A stretch of 64,000 nucleotides of DNA from Acidobacteriota bacterium (GTDB lineage: Bacteria > Acidobacteriota > Vicinamibacteria > Vicinamibacterales > JAFNAJ01): assembly GCA_023384575.1 (NCBI GenBank), contig JAHDVP010000001.1, forward strand, positions 249,128 through 313,127, written 5' to 3'. Each line of letters opens with the position of its first letter. The stretch's first letter is position 1. Under the pieces are notes generated by a model, which did no database searches, was not told the origin of the DNA, and saw nothing but the letters and a program-made list of their open reading frames with translations. The translations under genes and the position numbers were made by a program. Shown piece after piece: positions 56,586 to 64,000 of the stretch.

Positions 56586-58237
56586 GGCACCTCTCCCTGA
56601 AGCGCGCGAAGGTGCGCCACGACGGCCTCGATGTCGTGGCGGGCGAGCGCCGGCCGGACCGGCGTCGCGGTGAGGAATCCGGGCATGACCGTGCCGCGCC
56701 GGCCGCGGGCGATGGTCTCGACGAGGAAGGTATCGGTGGCCGACGCGAGCAGCACCGGGTTCGCGAGCGCCGGGCCCTCGCCACCCTCGCCGGCTGCGCC
56801 GTGACAGCCGGCGCAGGTCGACGCGAACACCTGCGCGCCACGGTCGGCACTCGCGTCGACCCAGCGGCCGGGGCGCGTATCGGGCTCGTGTGCAGTGCCG
56901 CCGAGCGCGCGCACGTGCGACACGACGGCGTCGATCTCGTCGGGCCGCAAGCCGCCGTCACGGGCCCACGCCGGCATCCGTCGGCCAGGCCGTCCGCTCC
57001 GCACCGTCTCGGCAATGAAGTCGTTCGACACGAGCGCGAGGAAGTCGGGATTGGCGACCGACGGAAACGACACCAGCCCTGGCAGTCGGCGCCCGGCGCC
57101 GTCGTTGCCATGGCAGCCCGCGCAGAAGGCCCCGTAGATGGTCGCGCCGTCGGCGGCGAACTCGCGCTCGCCGAGCTTGGTCGCCCGCACGCGGTCGCGC
57201 GACAGGAATTCGTCGGCGAGCGGCATGCGACGCAGCGACAGCACGTACATCGTCAGCAGGTCGATGTCCGCGTCGCCGAGCGGGACGGGCGGCATCTGCG
57301 AGCCGACCACGACACTGGCCGGCGATCGGAAGTGCTCGGCGCGGAAGTTCGCGATGGTGGGCTCGCCGGGAACGAACTGGAACGGCGTGAGCGCCGGGTC
57401 CTTCAGGCCGGCGATCGAGAGATCGGGGCCCTCGTCTCCGCCCACGCCGCTCACCGTGTGGCACCCGAGACATCCCGACGCGTGGAACTGGCTCTTGGCC
57501 TCGACGAGCTTCGGCGCGGCCACTCGCGTCGCGAGGAACGTCGCAAGCAGGCGTCGATCCGTTTCGGAGATCGCGCCGAACGATGCCTTCCACGGTCCGG
57601 CCGTCGCCTCCCCCGACTTCCTCAGATGCGCGTCGTACCAGGCGGGGTCGTAGCCGGCGAGCGCGACGCGGCTGAGGTCGGGTCCCTCCATCCCGCCTCC
57701 GTCCGGCCGGATCGTGCCGCCGCGCCCGTCGACACGATGACACGCCAGGCAGTCGAGTCGCTCGAAGGCGGCCTGCGCACGGCGGAGCCCCTCCCGCTCC
57801 GGCACGCCGAGCGTCGCGTGGCAGCGGCCGCAGCCCGCGTAGCTGAAGCGCGCGGGAATCATCGGGTCGGGCCAGAAGTGCACGTCTCCGTGCGCGTCGG
57901 CTTTCTCGGTGGCCTGGCCCTGACCCGCGTGGCACGCGGTGCACCCGAAGTCGGTGACGTCGTGGACGACGGGCGGGTGAGGTGACAGTACGTCGCGGCC
58001 GCGCACCTCCGATTCGCCGGGAGCCATCGACACATGACACGACACGCAACGGTCCGCGACCCCGAGACCGGGGTTCACGACCTGGCGCAATTGCACCGGA
58101 ATCGGCCCCGCCTCGGAGCGCCCGCTCGCCTGGATCTGACGCCACTCCTTGAAGACGTTCTCCTGGGCCGCCGCCACGACGAGCAGCAGCAGCACCGCGA
58201 CGCTGCTCACGAGCAGGAGGTACTTGTTCTTCTGCAT
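56582..58237 (-). CDS. heptaheme cytochrome c, membrane-anchored
   Basis: 551 residues. An N-terminal helix ([19 protein letters not shown]) anchors or exports it. Seven C-x2-CH heme motifs are visible in order: CVSCH, CTACH, CGRCH, CLACH, CLGCH, CAGCH, CAGCH. The last two belong to single-heme cytochrome c domains ([26 protein letters not shown]), while the first part resembles multiheme chains. Expected to link the cytochrome b/Rieske module to the molybdoenzyme. It overlaps the alpha subunit start by 4 bp. Confidence 0.92.
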   Translation of the reverse strand: MQKNKYLLLVSSVAVLLLLVVAAAQENVFKEWRQIQASGRSEAGPIPVQLRQVVNPGLGVADRCVSCHVSMAPGESEVRGRDVLSPHPPVVHDVTDFGCTACHAGQGQATEKADAHGDVHFWPDPMIPARFSYAGCGRCHATLGVPEREGLRRAQAAFERLDCLACHRVDGRGGTIRPDGGGMEGPDLSRVALAGYDPAWYDAHLRKSGEATAGPWKASFGAISETDRRLLATFLATRVAAPKLVEAKSQFHASGCLGCHTVSGVGGDEGPDLSIAGLKDPALTPFQFVPGEPTIANFRAEHFRSPASVVVGSQMPPVPLGDADIDLLTMYVLSLRRMPLADEFLSRDRVRATKLGEREFAADGATIYGAFCAGCHGNDGAGRRLPGLVSFPSVANPDFLALVSNDFIAETVRSGRPGRRMPAWARDGGLRPDEIDAVVSHVRALGGTAHEPDTRPGRWVDASADRGAQVFASTCAGCHGAAGEGGEGPALANPVLLASATDTFLVETIARGRRGTVMPGFLTATPVRPALARHDIEAVVAHLRALQGEVP

Positions 58238-58240
58238 GGC

Positions 58241-59797
58241 TCAGTGCCCAGGCCAGTCGGCCGGCGACCAGTAGAAGTCCCAGTTGGGCCCGCGGAAGTA
58301 GGTGCCGATGATCGTCAGCACCAGGAAGCCCATCAGGAAGCACGTGAAGAGACCAAGCGCTCCGGCCCGCGCCGACTGGTACCTGCGGATGCACCAGATG
58401 GAATACGCCGCGTACACCGCGGTGAGCAGCGTCGCCGGGTTGACGAACGTCACGACGAGCTGCGGGATCTCCGGGAACCACTCCCGCAGCCAGCCGAAGC
58501 GGATGGCGAAGGCCTCGATCAGGATCGGCGCGGCGAGGCCGATGACGATCGACAGGCGAACGAGCGGCCATCCACCAGGCCCGCCGAACCACACCCCCGT
58601 GCCGTCACGCTCGCGATCGAGATAGGGAATGAGCGCCAGGCCCAGGATGACGACCGCCGGAATGACGATGCCCCCCATGAAGGCCGAGAACGACACCATC
58701 TCCTGGAGGCCGAGGAAGTACCAGGGCGCCTTCGCGGGGTTCTCGGGCACGCCGGGGTTGGCGAGCTCCTTGAGCGGCGCGTCCGACACGAGCGCGAAGG
58801 CGATGCAGATGAGCAGCGTCAGCATCAGCACGCCGAGCTCGGCGTAGAAGAGGTGCGGCATCGACGGCACCGTGTGCTCCGGGCCGCGCCCGACCGCCTC
58901 GGTCCGCCCGCGGACGATGGCGGCGAGCTGGTAGGTCTTCGCCGGGGCCTCCGTGAACACGGGGTAGGTCTCCTCGCGCGGGAGCGCCGCGAGGCGCGCG
59001 TCGGCATCGGCGGGCTTTGCGAGGCCGCCATCCTTCCGGATGCGCCAGAAGTGCACCCCGACGAGCGCGGCCAGCGCGAGCGGCAGCACCATCACGTGCA
59101 GCAGATAGAAGCGGATGAGCGCCTCCGGCCCGACGATGTCCGATCCGAGCAGGAGCAGCCGCTGGAAGCCGCCGGGGTCGAACACCTCGGTGACGCCGAG
59201 CGCGTCGGTCACCTCGCGCGGCGACTGCGCGATGTTCGCGCCGATGGTGATGGCCCAGTAGGCGAGCTGATCCCAGGGCAGCAGGTACCCGGTGAACGAC
59301 AGGCCCAGCGTGACGACGAGCAGCAGCAGCCCGATGACCCAGTTGTACTCGCGCGGAGCGCGATACGCGGCCGTGTAGAACACCCGGGCCATGTGGAGGA
59401 TCACGGCCACCACCATGACGTTGCCGGCCCACCGGTGGATGTTGCGCATGAAGCGGCCGGTCGGCACGACGAAGTGGATGTCCTTGATCGAGTCGTACGC
59501 GGCGTCCGGGAACGGCTTGTAATAGAACATCAGCATGACGCCGGTCACGAGCGTGATGAGGAAGGCCGCGATGCTCGCGATGCCGAGGCCGAAGGTCGTG
59601 GTCCAGCGCAAGCTCCAGCGGTGCGTACGCACGCTGTGCAGGTGCAGGAACACGTTGCCGAAGACGAACGTCGACCGTGTGCGATCCGTCGCGGGCGACC
59701 CGGAGCGGAACGCGCTCTCGTAAAGGCGGCGCGGCGCCGCCTTCAGGTCGTCGACGAAGCCGCGCAGCGCGTCGCGGCCGGTGGTGGCGGTCGACAT
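58241..59797 (-). CDS. fused cytochrome b (b6 plus subunit IV) of a bc-type complex
   Basis: 518 residues, about nine to ten membrane helices. Heme b ligands are paired as HRWAGNVMVVAVILH and HVMVLPLALAALVGVH. The quinol-site region reads PAKAPWYFLGLQEMV, a variant of PEWY with Ala-Pro-Trp-Tyr. LSFTGYLLPWDQLAYWA marks helix C. The C-terminal part adds further helices. It would oxidise quinol and bifurcate electrons with the Rieske protein. Start at ATG 59797 overlaps the Rieske stop by one base. Confidence 0.92.
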   Translation of the reverse strand: MSTATTGRDALRGFVDDLKAAPRRLYESAFRSGSPATDRTRSTFVFGNVFLHLHSVRTHRWSLRWTTTFGLGIASIAAFLITLVTGVMLMFYYKPFPDAAYDSIKDIHFVVPTGRFMRNIHRWAGNVMVVAVILHMARVFYTAAYRAPREYNWVIGLLLLVVTLGLSFTGYLLPWDQLAYWAITIGANIAQSPREVTDALGVTEVFDPGGFQRLLLLGSDIVGPEALIRFYLLHVMVLPLALAALVGVHFWRIRKDGGLAKPADADARLAALPREETYPVFTEAPAKTYQLAAIVRGRTEAVGRGPEHTVPSMPHLFYAELGVLMLTLLICIAFALVSDAPLKELANPGVPENPAKAPWYFLGLQEMVSFSAFMGGIVIPAVVILGLALIPYLDRERDGTGVWFGGPGGWPLVRLSIVIGLAAPILIEAFAIRFGWLREWFPEIPQLVVTFVNPATLLTAVYAAYSIWCIRRYQSARAGALGLFTCFLMGFLVLTIIGTYFRGPNWDFYWSPADWPGH

Positions 59798-60279
59798 CAC
59801 GCCTCCCTCGTCCCGGCGGGCACCACCGTGCCCTCGTCGACCACGACCGCGCCGCCGCTCGTCCGGACCGCGAGCCACGGGAGCGCGCGCGGCGCCGGTC
59901 CACGCGTCACCGTGCCATCGGCCGCGAAGTGCGACCCGTGACAGGGACACTCGAAGCCGGCCGCCGTGGCCTTCACGACGCACCCGAGGTGCGTGCAGAT
60001 GAGCGACACCGCGTGCACGCCGCCCTCGTCGCGGAAGACGGCCACCGCGCGCCCGGGTGGCACGAAGGGCTCGCCCGGCGGGAGGTTCTCGGGCAGCGAG
60101 ACCCGGAAGGTCTTCGACGGCGAGGCCAGCACGGCGGCCTTCGGCAGGCGCATCATGCCGATCAGGCCGAAGAGCAGCGCCCCGGTCATCGTCCAGAGCG
60201 AGGTCAGTCCCAGCCAGTCGCGGCGCGAGATCGGCTCGGGATCGAGCCGCGAACGGGGCGGCCGTGGTGACACCGTCAT
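59797..60279 (-). CDS. Rieske 2Fe-2S protein, Tat-type signal
   Basis: 160 residues: [24 protein letters not shown] gives a twin-Arg motif and one membrane helix; the cluster motifs are CTHLGC and CPCHGSHF. The next strand [17 protein letters not shown] is standard for bc-complex Rieske proteins. It takes electrons from quinol bound at cytochrome b. ATG at 60279 overlaps the upstream gene stop (ATGA), and it overlaps cytochrome b at its other end. Confidence 0.95.
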   Translation of the reverse strand: MTVSPRPPRSRLDPEPISRRDWLGLTSLWTMTGALLFGLIGMMRLPKAAVLASPSKTFRVSLPENLPPGEPFVPPGRAVAVFRDEGGVHAVSLICTHLGCVVKATAAGFECPCHGSHFAADGTVTRGPAPRALPWLAVRTSGGAVVVDEGTVVPAGTREA

Positions 60280-62189
60280 GCCGTCCTCCAGAGGGTGCAG
60301 TAGGTGACGCGCTCCATCGCGATGGCCTCGACCGGACACCGCATGACGCACGCCGCGCACCGGATGCAGCGGTCTTCGTCCTTGAGGATGGCGGAGTGTT
60401 CGGCGGGGTCGATGCCCTCGCCGAGCAGCTCGTCCATCGCGCGACGCAACTCGGGAGTCTGGGCCATGTCGCTGAGCGACACGAGCTTCAGGCAGAGCGT
60501 CGGACAGACATCGACGCAGCCGCCGCACAGCACGCAGCGGCTGCCGTCGAAGACAGGCGTGACGCCGCAGTCGAGGCATCGGGACGCCTCGCGCATCGCG
60601 CGCCCGCGGTCGTAGCCGAGCTCGACTTGAGCGTCCGGATGCCGCAGACGTTCGTGCGGCTCGGCGAGCGGTACGGGCACGCGCCTGATCGACTCGTAGC
60701 CCCGCTCGCGCCGGTACCCGTCGAGCGTCAGGTGCGCCGTCAGCGTGTCGACATCGAGCCGGCGGCCCGTGAGGTGCTCGTACACCGACCGTGCGGCAGC
60801 CTTGCCCGAGGCGACCGCGTCGATGAGCAGCCGTGTGCCGTGCGCCAGGTCGCCGGCGAGGAAGACGCCCGGCGCCGTGGTCGCGAGCGTTTTCGCGTCG
60901 ACCTTCGGCCAGCCCGGGCGGAATCGCTCGACGTCCTGCCCGCCCTCGTCGAGGAACGAGAGCACCGGCGCCTGCCCGACCGAGAGCAGCACCGTGTCGC
61001 ACTCGACCCGCAGCCGCTCGTCATCGTCGTAGAGCGGCGCGAAGCGACGCGCCTCGTCGTAGACGCGCAGACAGCGGCGGAACAGCACCGCCGCGACCAT
61101 GCCGCGCTCGTCGCGCTCGATCTCGACCGGCCCCCAGCCGTTCAGGCGCTCGATGCCCTCTTCGTCGCCTTCGAGGATCTCGACCGTGTCGGCGGGCATG
61201 TCCTCGAGGCCTTCGAGCGACGCCAGTTTCACGCTCGCGGTGCCGGGCAGGCGCGCGGCCGTGCGCGCCGCGTCGTAGGCGATCTGTCGCACCACCGTGC
61301 GGGCGACGTCATACGCCACGTTCCCGCCGCCGATGACGACGACGTTCCGCCCGAGGTCGAGCGCCTCGCCGAGTGCCGCGGCCCGCAGCAAATCGACGCC
61401 ACCGTAGACACGCGGACCCTGTTCGCCTGGCAGGCCGAGGGCGCGCGACGACTTCGCGCCGACCGCGATGACAATGGCGGCGAAGTCGCGTCGGAGTTGT
61501 TCGAAGGTGACGTCGCGTCCCACCGTGACGCCACAGTGAATCTTCACGCCGAGCGCGCGAATGACGTCGACTTCCTTCTCGATGACCTCGCGCGGCAGCC
61601 GGTAGGCCGGTACGCCGACCGCCAGCATGCCTGCGGGTACGGGCTCCGTCTCGAAGACGACCGGCGCGCAGCCGAGCAGCGCCAGGTCGTGCGCCGCCGA
61701 GAGCCCGGCAGGTCCGGCCCCGATGATCGCGACCCGTTCGCCGGACGCCAGCGAAAGCCTGCCCTCGAGTGTCGAGCGAAGCAGCGCCGCCATCTCGTCG
61801 GCATTGGCGGCGACGGGCGGCATGAAGTCGCGGACGGCGTCGAGCACGTCGGCCGGCGGACGCGCTTCGGGCCCGGACTGCTCGCACACGAAGCGTTTCA
61901 GCGCGCGGATGGCGATCGGTCGATCTGTGGCCACGAATCGTCCGTCGTCGTCAACGCGCGGGACCTTGCCGCGGCGACAGGCGGCCTCGCACGGCGCACC
62001 ACAGATGCGCCCGCAGATCGAGGCGAACGGATTCGGCCCGCGCGCGATGAGATACGCGTCGTCGAAGCGGCCCTCCGCAATGGCCCGCACGTAGCCGCGT
62101 GCGTCGGTGTGCACGGGACACGCGACCTGGCACGAGATCAACTCGTGGTGGTACCGCTCGCCGGGCACGTCGACGCGCAGAGGATTCAT
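60276..62189 (-). CDS. GltD/NfnB-like FAD oxidoreductase with C-terminal 4Fe-4S domain
   Basis: 637 residues. An N-terminal Fe-S domain ([35 protein letters not shown]) is followed by FAD and NAD(P)H Rossmann domains ([51 protein letters not shown]). The C-terminus has [17 protein letters not shown] and [12 protein letters not shown]. It is a cytoplasmic NAD(P)H-linked oxidoreductase, unusual next to a Rieske/cytochrome b set. It may exchange electrons with the quinone pool or a ferredoxin. ATG at 62189 overlaps the rrf2 stop. Confidence 0.9.
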   Translation of the reverse strand: MNPLRVDVPGERYHHELISCQVACPVHTDARGYVRAIAEGRFDDAYLIARGPNPFASICGRICGAPCEAACRRGKVPRVDDDGRFVATDRPIAIRALKRFVCEQSGPEARPPADVLDAVRDFMPPVAANADEMAALLRSTLEGRLSLASGERVAIIGAGPAGLSAAHDLALLGCAPVVFETEPVPAGMLAVGVPAYRLPREVIEKEVDVIRALGVKIHCGVTVGRDVTFEQLRRDFAAIVIAVGAKSSRALGLPGEQGPRVYGGVDLLRAAALGEALDLGRNVVVIGGGNVAYDVARTVVRQIAYDAARTAARLPGTASVKLASLEGLEDMPADTVEILEGDEEGIERLNGWGPVEIERDERGMVAAVLFRRCLRVYDEARRFAPLYDDDERLRVECDTVLLSVGQAPVLSFLDEGGQDVERFRPGWPKVDAKTLATTAPGVFLAGDLAHGTRLLIDAVASGKAAARSVYEHLTGRRLDVDTLTAHLTLDGYRRERGYESIRRVPVPLAEPHERLRHPDAQVELGYDRGRAMREASRCLDCGVTPVFDGSRCVLCGGCVDVCPTLCLKLVSLSDMAQTPELRRAMDELLGEGIDPAEHSAILKDEDRCIRCAACVMRCPVEAIAMERVTYCTLWRTA

Positions 62190-62686
62190 GGCCGGGCCTG
62201 TGGCAAGGGTCGGGCCCCTCGTGGCAGGACGAGGGCTGCCGCGCGGTGAGCGGCGTCGCCCATCAGGCACGGCAACCCCATCTCGGCGTTGCGCTGGGGC
62301 GTCGCGAGCAGGGCAGCCAACGTCCACTTCGAGAGCACGCCGGTGATGGCCTCGTGCAGGTCTCGCGTCGCCCGGTGAAAGCTGCACACGCTGGCGTCGG
62401 CGACGGTAGCTTGACAGTAGTCGCCGACGATGGTGCCCTGACAGGCCTCCACGACATCGAGAAGCGTCACGTCCTCGGGCGCCATGGCGAGACGGACGCC
62501 GCCCGTGGCGCCGCGTTCGGCGCGGAGGACGCCGGCCTTGACGAGATGGCGGAGCACCTTGGCCAGGTAGGTGGGAGACTCACCGAGGGCGGCGGCGATG
62601 TGGCGGGGCGACAGGCAGGCGGGCGACTGCTGCTGGGTGAGGTAGAGCAGGGCGCGGATGGCGCTGAGGGTGGTCTTTCCGAGCAC
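62186..62686 (-). CDS. Rrf2-family transcriptional regulator
   Basis: 166 residues with the Rrf2 winged helix (SPRHIAAALGESPTYLAKVLRHLVKAGVLRAERGATGGVRLA) and three cysteines in the dimer loop (EACQGT, GDYCQAT, SVCSFH) that could hold an Fe-S cluster, as in NsrR or IscR. The C-x8-C-x9-C spacing is longer than the usual C-x5-C-x5-C. A GTG start at 62686 follows GGAGA. It is first in the operon and probably senses redox, NO or iron. Confidence 0.92.
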   Translation of the reverse strand: MLGKTTLSAIRALLYLTQQQSPACLSPRHIAAALGESPTYLAKVLRHLVKAGVLRAERGATGGVRLAMAPEDVTLLDVVEACQGTIVGDYCQATVADASVCSFHRATRDLHEAITGVLSKWTLAALLATPQRNAEMGLPCLMGDAAHRAAALVLPRGARPLPQARP

Positions 62687-62712
62687 GGGCGTCTCCGTTC
62701 AAGACCAATACG

Positions 62713-62734
62713 GATAATGATTGTCTTATTTATC
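62713..62734. promoter_or_regulatory. AT-rich Fur-box-like / Rrf2 operator candidate
   Basis: GATAATGATTGTCTTATTTATC begins with the nine-base Fur-like GATAATGAT and ends in an inverted TTATTTATC. It matches 13 of 19 positions of the Fur consensus. It lies 30 bp upstream of the rrf2 start in the shared gap with the metallo-beta-lactamase gene, in an AT-rich island of this GC-rich window. The true protein is unknown. Confidence 0.4.
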
Positions 62735-62836
62735 TCTAATTGAAGCCGAGTGCAAGTGAAAAGTGCACCGCAGGGCCAGAGATTCCGCCACGTGCAGTTC
62801 GCCAGGCAGCCCGGAGCCACGGCTATACTGCCCGCC

Positions 62837-63772
62837 ATGCAGCCTCTGTTCACGCGTCGCACGTTCATGGCGGCAGGAACGTCGTGGCTGGCGCTGGCGG
62901 CGCTCGGTCGCGGCGGGCAGGCACCGGCGCCGAAAACGCGGCTCGTCCTGCTCGGGACGGCGGGCGGGCCGACACCCAAGGCCACAGCGGCCGCGCCCGC
63001 GCAGGCCATCGTCGCCGGCGACCGGATCTACCTGGTGGACTGCGGCGACGGCGTCGCGCGGCAGCTCGCGCTCGCGCGCCTGCCGATCCGGCAGCTCCGC
63101 GCGGTGTTCATCACCCACCAGCACTCCGATCACAACGCCGGCTACGGCCCGCTCTTCCTCCTGGGCTGGCCGGCGGGCCTCTCGACCCCGGTGGACACGT
63201 ACGGCCCCCCGCCGCTCGTCGAGATGACCGAGCGGCTGCTCCAGGCCTACCGCTTCGACATCGAGCTGCGGATGGCCGACGAGGGGCGGCCATCGCTCGC
63301 GCCGCTCGTTCGGCCGCATGAGATCACCAGACCGGGCCTCGTCTTCGAGGACGACCGCGTGCGCGTCACGACGGCCCTCAACGACCATCCGCCGATCGAG
63401 CACTCCTTCGCGTACCGGTTCGACACGGCGGACCGCTCCATCGTCATCTCCGGCGATACGCGGTACTCGGAACGCGTGATCGCGCTCGCGAAGGGGGCCG
63501 ACGTGCTGGTCCACGAGGTCGTCTCGCGGGAGTTCTGGGAGCGACCCGACGCCCCGCAGCCCCCCGAGGTCGTCCGGCACATCCTGGCGAGCCACACCGA
63601 CATCCCGGACGTCGGCCGGGTGGCCGCCGCCGCGGGCGTTCGTACCCTGGTCCTGACGCACTACGTCCCGACGGAAGGTCCCAACGCGCCGACCGACGAG
63701 CACTGGCTCGCCGGGGCACGGCGACACTTCAAGGGGGAGGTCATCCTCGGGCGCGACCTGATGGAGATCTGA
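62837..63772 (+). CDS. metallo-beta-lactamase-fold hydrolase, exported
   Basis: 311 residues. A twin-Arg-like N-terminus (FTRRTFMAAGTSWLALAALG) precedes the MBL domain: LVLLGTAGGPTPK, YLVDCGDG, FITHQHSDHNAGYG (H-x-H-x-D-H), SIVISGDTRYSE, VLVHEVVS and LTHYVP. This is the arylsulfatase AtsA/RNase Z-like group. ATG at 62837 gives the exported N-terminus; an upstream in-frame GTG is not needed. It diverges from the Mo-enzyme operon. Confidence 0.88.
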   Translation: MQPLFTRRTFMAAGTSWLALAALGRGGQAPAPKTRLVLLGTAGGPTPKATAAAPAQAIVAGDRIYLVDCGDGVARQLALARLPIRQLRAVFITHQHSDHNAGYGPLFLLGWPAGLSTPVDTYGPPPLVEMTERLLQAYRFDIELRMADEGRPSLAPLVRPHEITRPGLVFEDDRVRVTTALNDHPPIEHSFAYRFDTADRSIVISGDTRYSERVIALAKGADVLVHEVVSREFWERPDAPQPPEVVRHILASHTDIPDVGRVAAAAGVRTLVLTHYVPTEGPNAPTDEHWLAGARRHFKGEVILGRDLMEI

Positions 63773-63978
63773 CGCGGGTAGAAGCCCGGGCGGCGCGGGC
63801 CACCAGGCCGCCCCCGCGCCTGACGGGCACCCTCGACGGCCAGCAAGAGGTCTGCGCGAGCGACGGCGCGCCTCACTCACGAAGCCGAGGCACCGACGCC
63901 CAGGCTGCTGCTGTTCCGCGCGACCGGCCCGTCGATCGCCGGCGACGTCGATCGGGCGCTCGAGGGGTTCGGCACGCG

Positions 63979-64000
63979 ATGATCGTGCTCGATACCGGAG
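63979..64000 (+). CDS. start of a probable PIN-domain (VapC) toxin, truncated by window edge
   Basis: ATG ATC GTG CTC GAT ACC GG encodes MIVLDTG, the first seven residues expected of many VapC toxins with the catalytic Asp. It overlaps the stop of an upstream frame (TGA at 63980) by 4 bp, as in toxin-antitoxin pairs. That upstream frame (ending EGFGTR) has no clear start codon. The 206-bp gap before it shows nothing else. Weak call owing to the cut. Confidence 0.35.

Overview
The window is about 70% G+C with tightly packed, often overlapping genes. It most resembles a chromosome of an Acidobacteriota bacterium of the Vicinamibacteria type. The hints are a carboxypeptidase-repeat TonB receptor of the acidobacterial kind, a shell-protein cluster of the planctomycete/acidobacterial kind, S9 and M19 peptidases, and dispersed palindromic repeats. 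The assignment is inferred from gene content only.

Layout. 1-5.8 kb: the 3' part of a CheA-type hybrid kinase, a small membrane protein / ECF sigma / anti-sigma cluster, and a PAS hybrid histidine kinase. 5.9-8.8 kb (minus): a compact bacterial microcompartment locus with one hexamer, three pentamers, a class II aldolase with an encapsulation-peptide-like tail, and a small protein with a Cys cluster. 8.8-18.8 kb (minus): housekeeping genes tRNA(CAU)-tilS-ftsH-folP, a repeat element, then cdaA-cdaR-glmM-pdxJ and a hydrolase. 18.9-22 kb: a GT2 glycosyltransferase and a divergent polytopic membrane protein. 22-36.9 kb: TonB receptor, S9 peptidase, CHASE-type hybrid kinase, RidA, malate synthase, thioesterase, M19 dipeptidase and release factor 3.

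37-49.4 kb is an arsenic/redox island. It holds arsR-arsD-arsA-acr3, a frameshifted USP and PIG-L pair and a zinc-ribbon protein. Next comes an HdrA-like / ferredoxin / CoA-binding operon, then arsR-permease-two thioredoxins-CcdA-arsC, and a third arsR. Two promoters in the island carry the same 20-bp palindrome ATTTCG-N8-CGAAAT, which suggests one ArsR-type regulator controls both the HdrA-like operon and the permease operon. A mazEF-like pair and a VapC remnant follow.

50.3-62.7 kb (minus) is a single tightly coupled operon: Rrf2 regulator, FAD/Fe-S NAD(P)H oxidoreductase, Rieske protein, fused cytochrome b, heptaheme cytochrome c, Tat-exported type II molybdopterin enzyme (alpha, beta, heme-binding gamma) and a TorD-like chaperone. 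Most junctions are ATGA or TGATG overlaps. It looks like a bc1-type module wired to a periplasmic molybdoenzyme of unknown substrate. It is, with the island, the most interesting part of the window. The right edge holds a metallo-beta-lactamase-fold protein and the first codons of a probable PIN-domain toxin.
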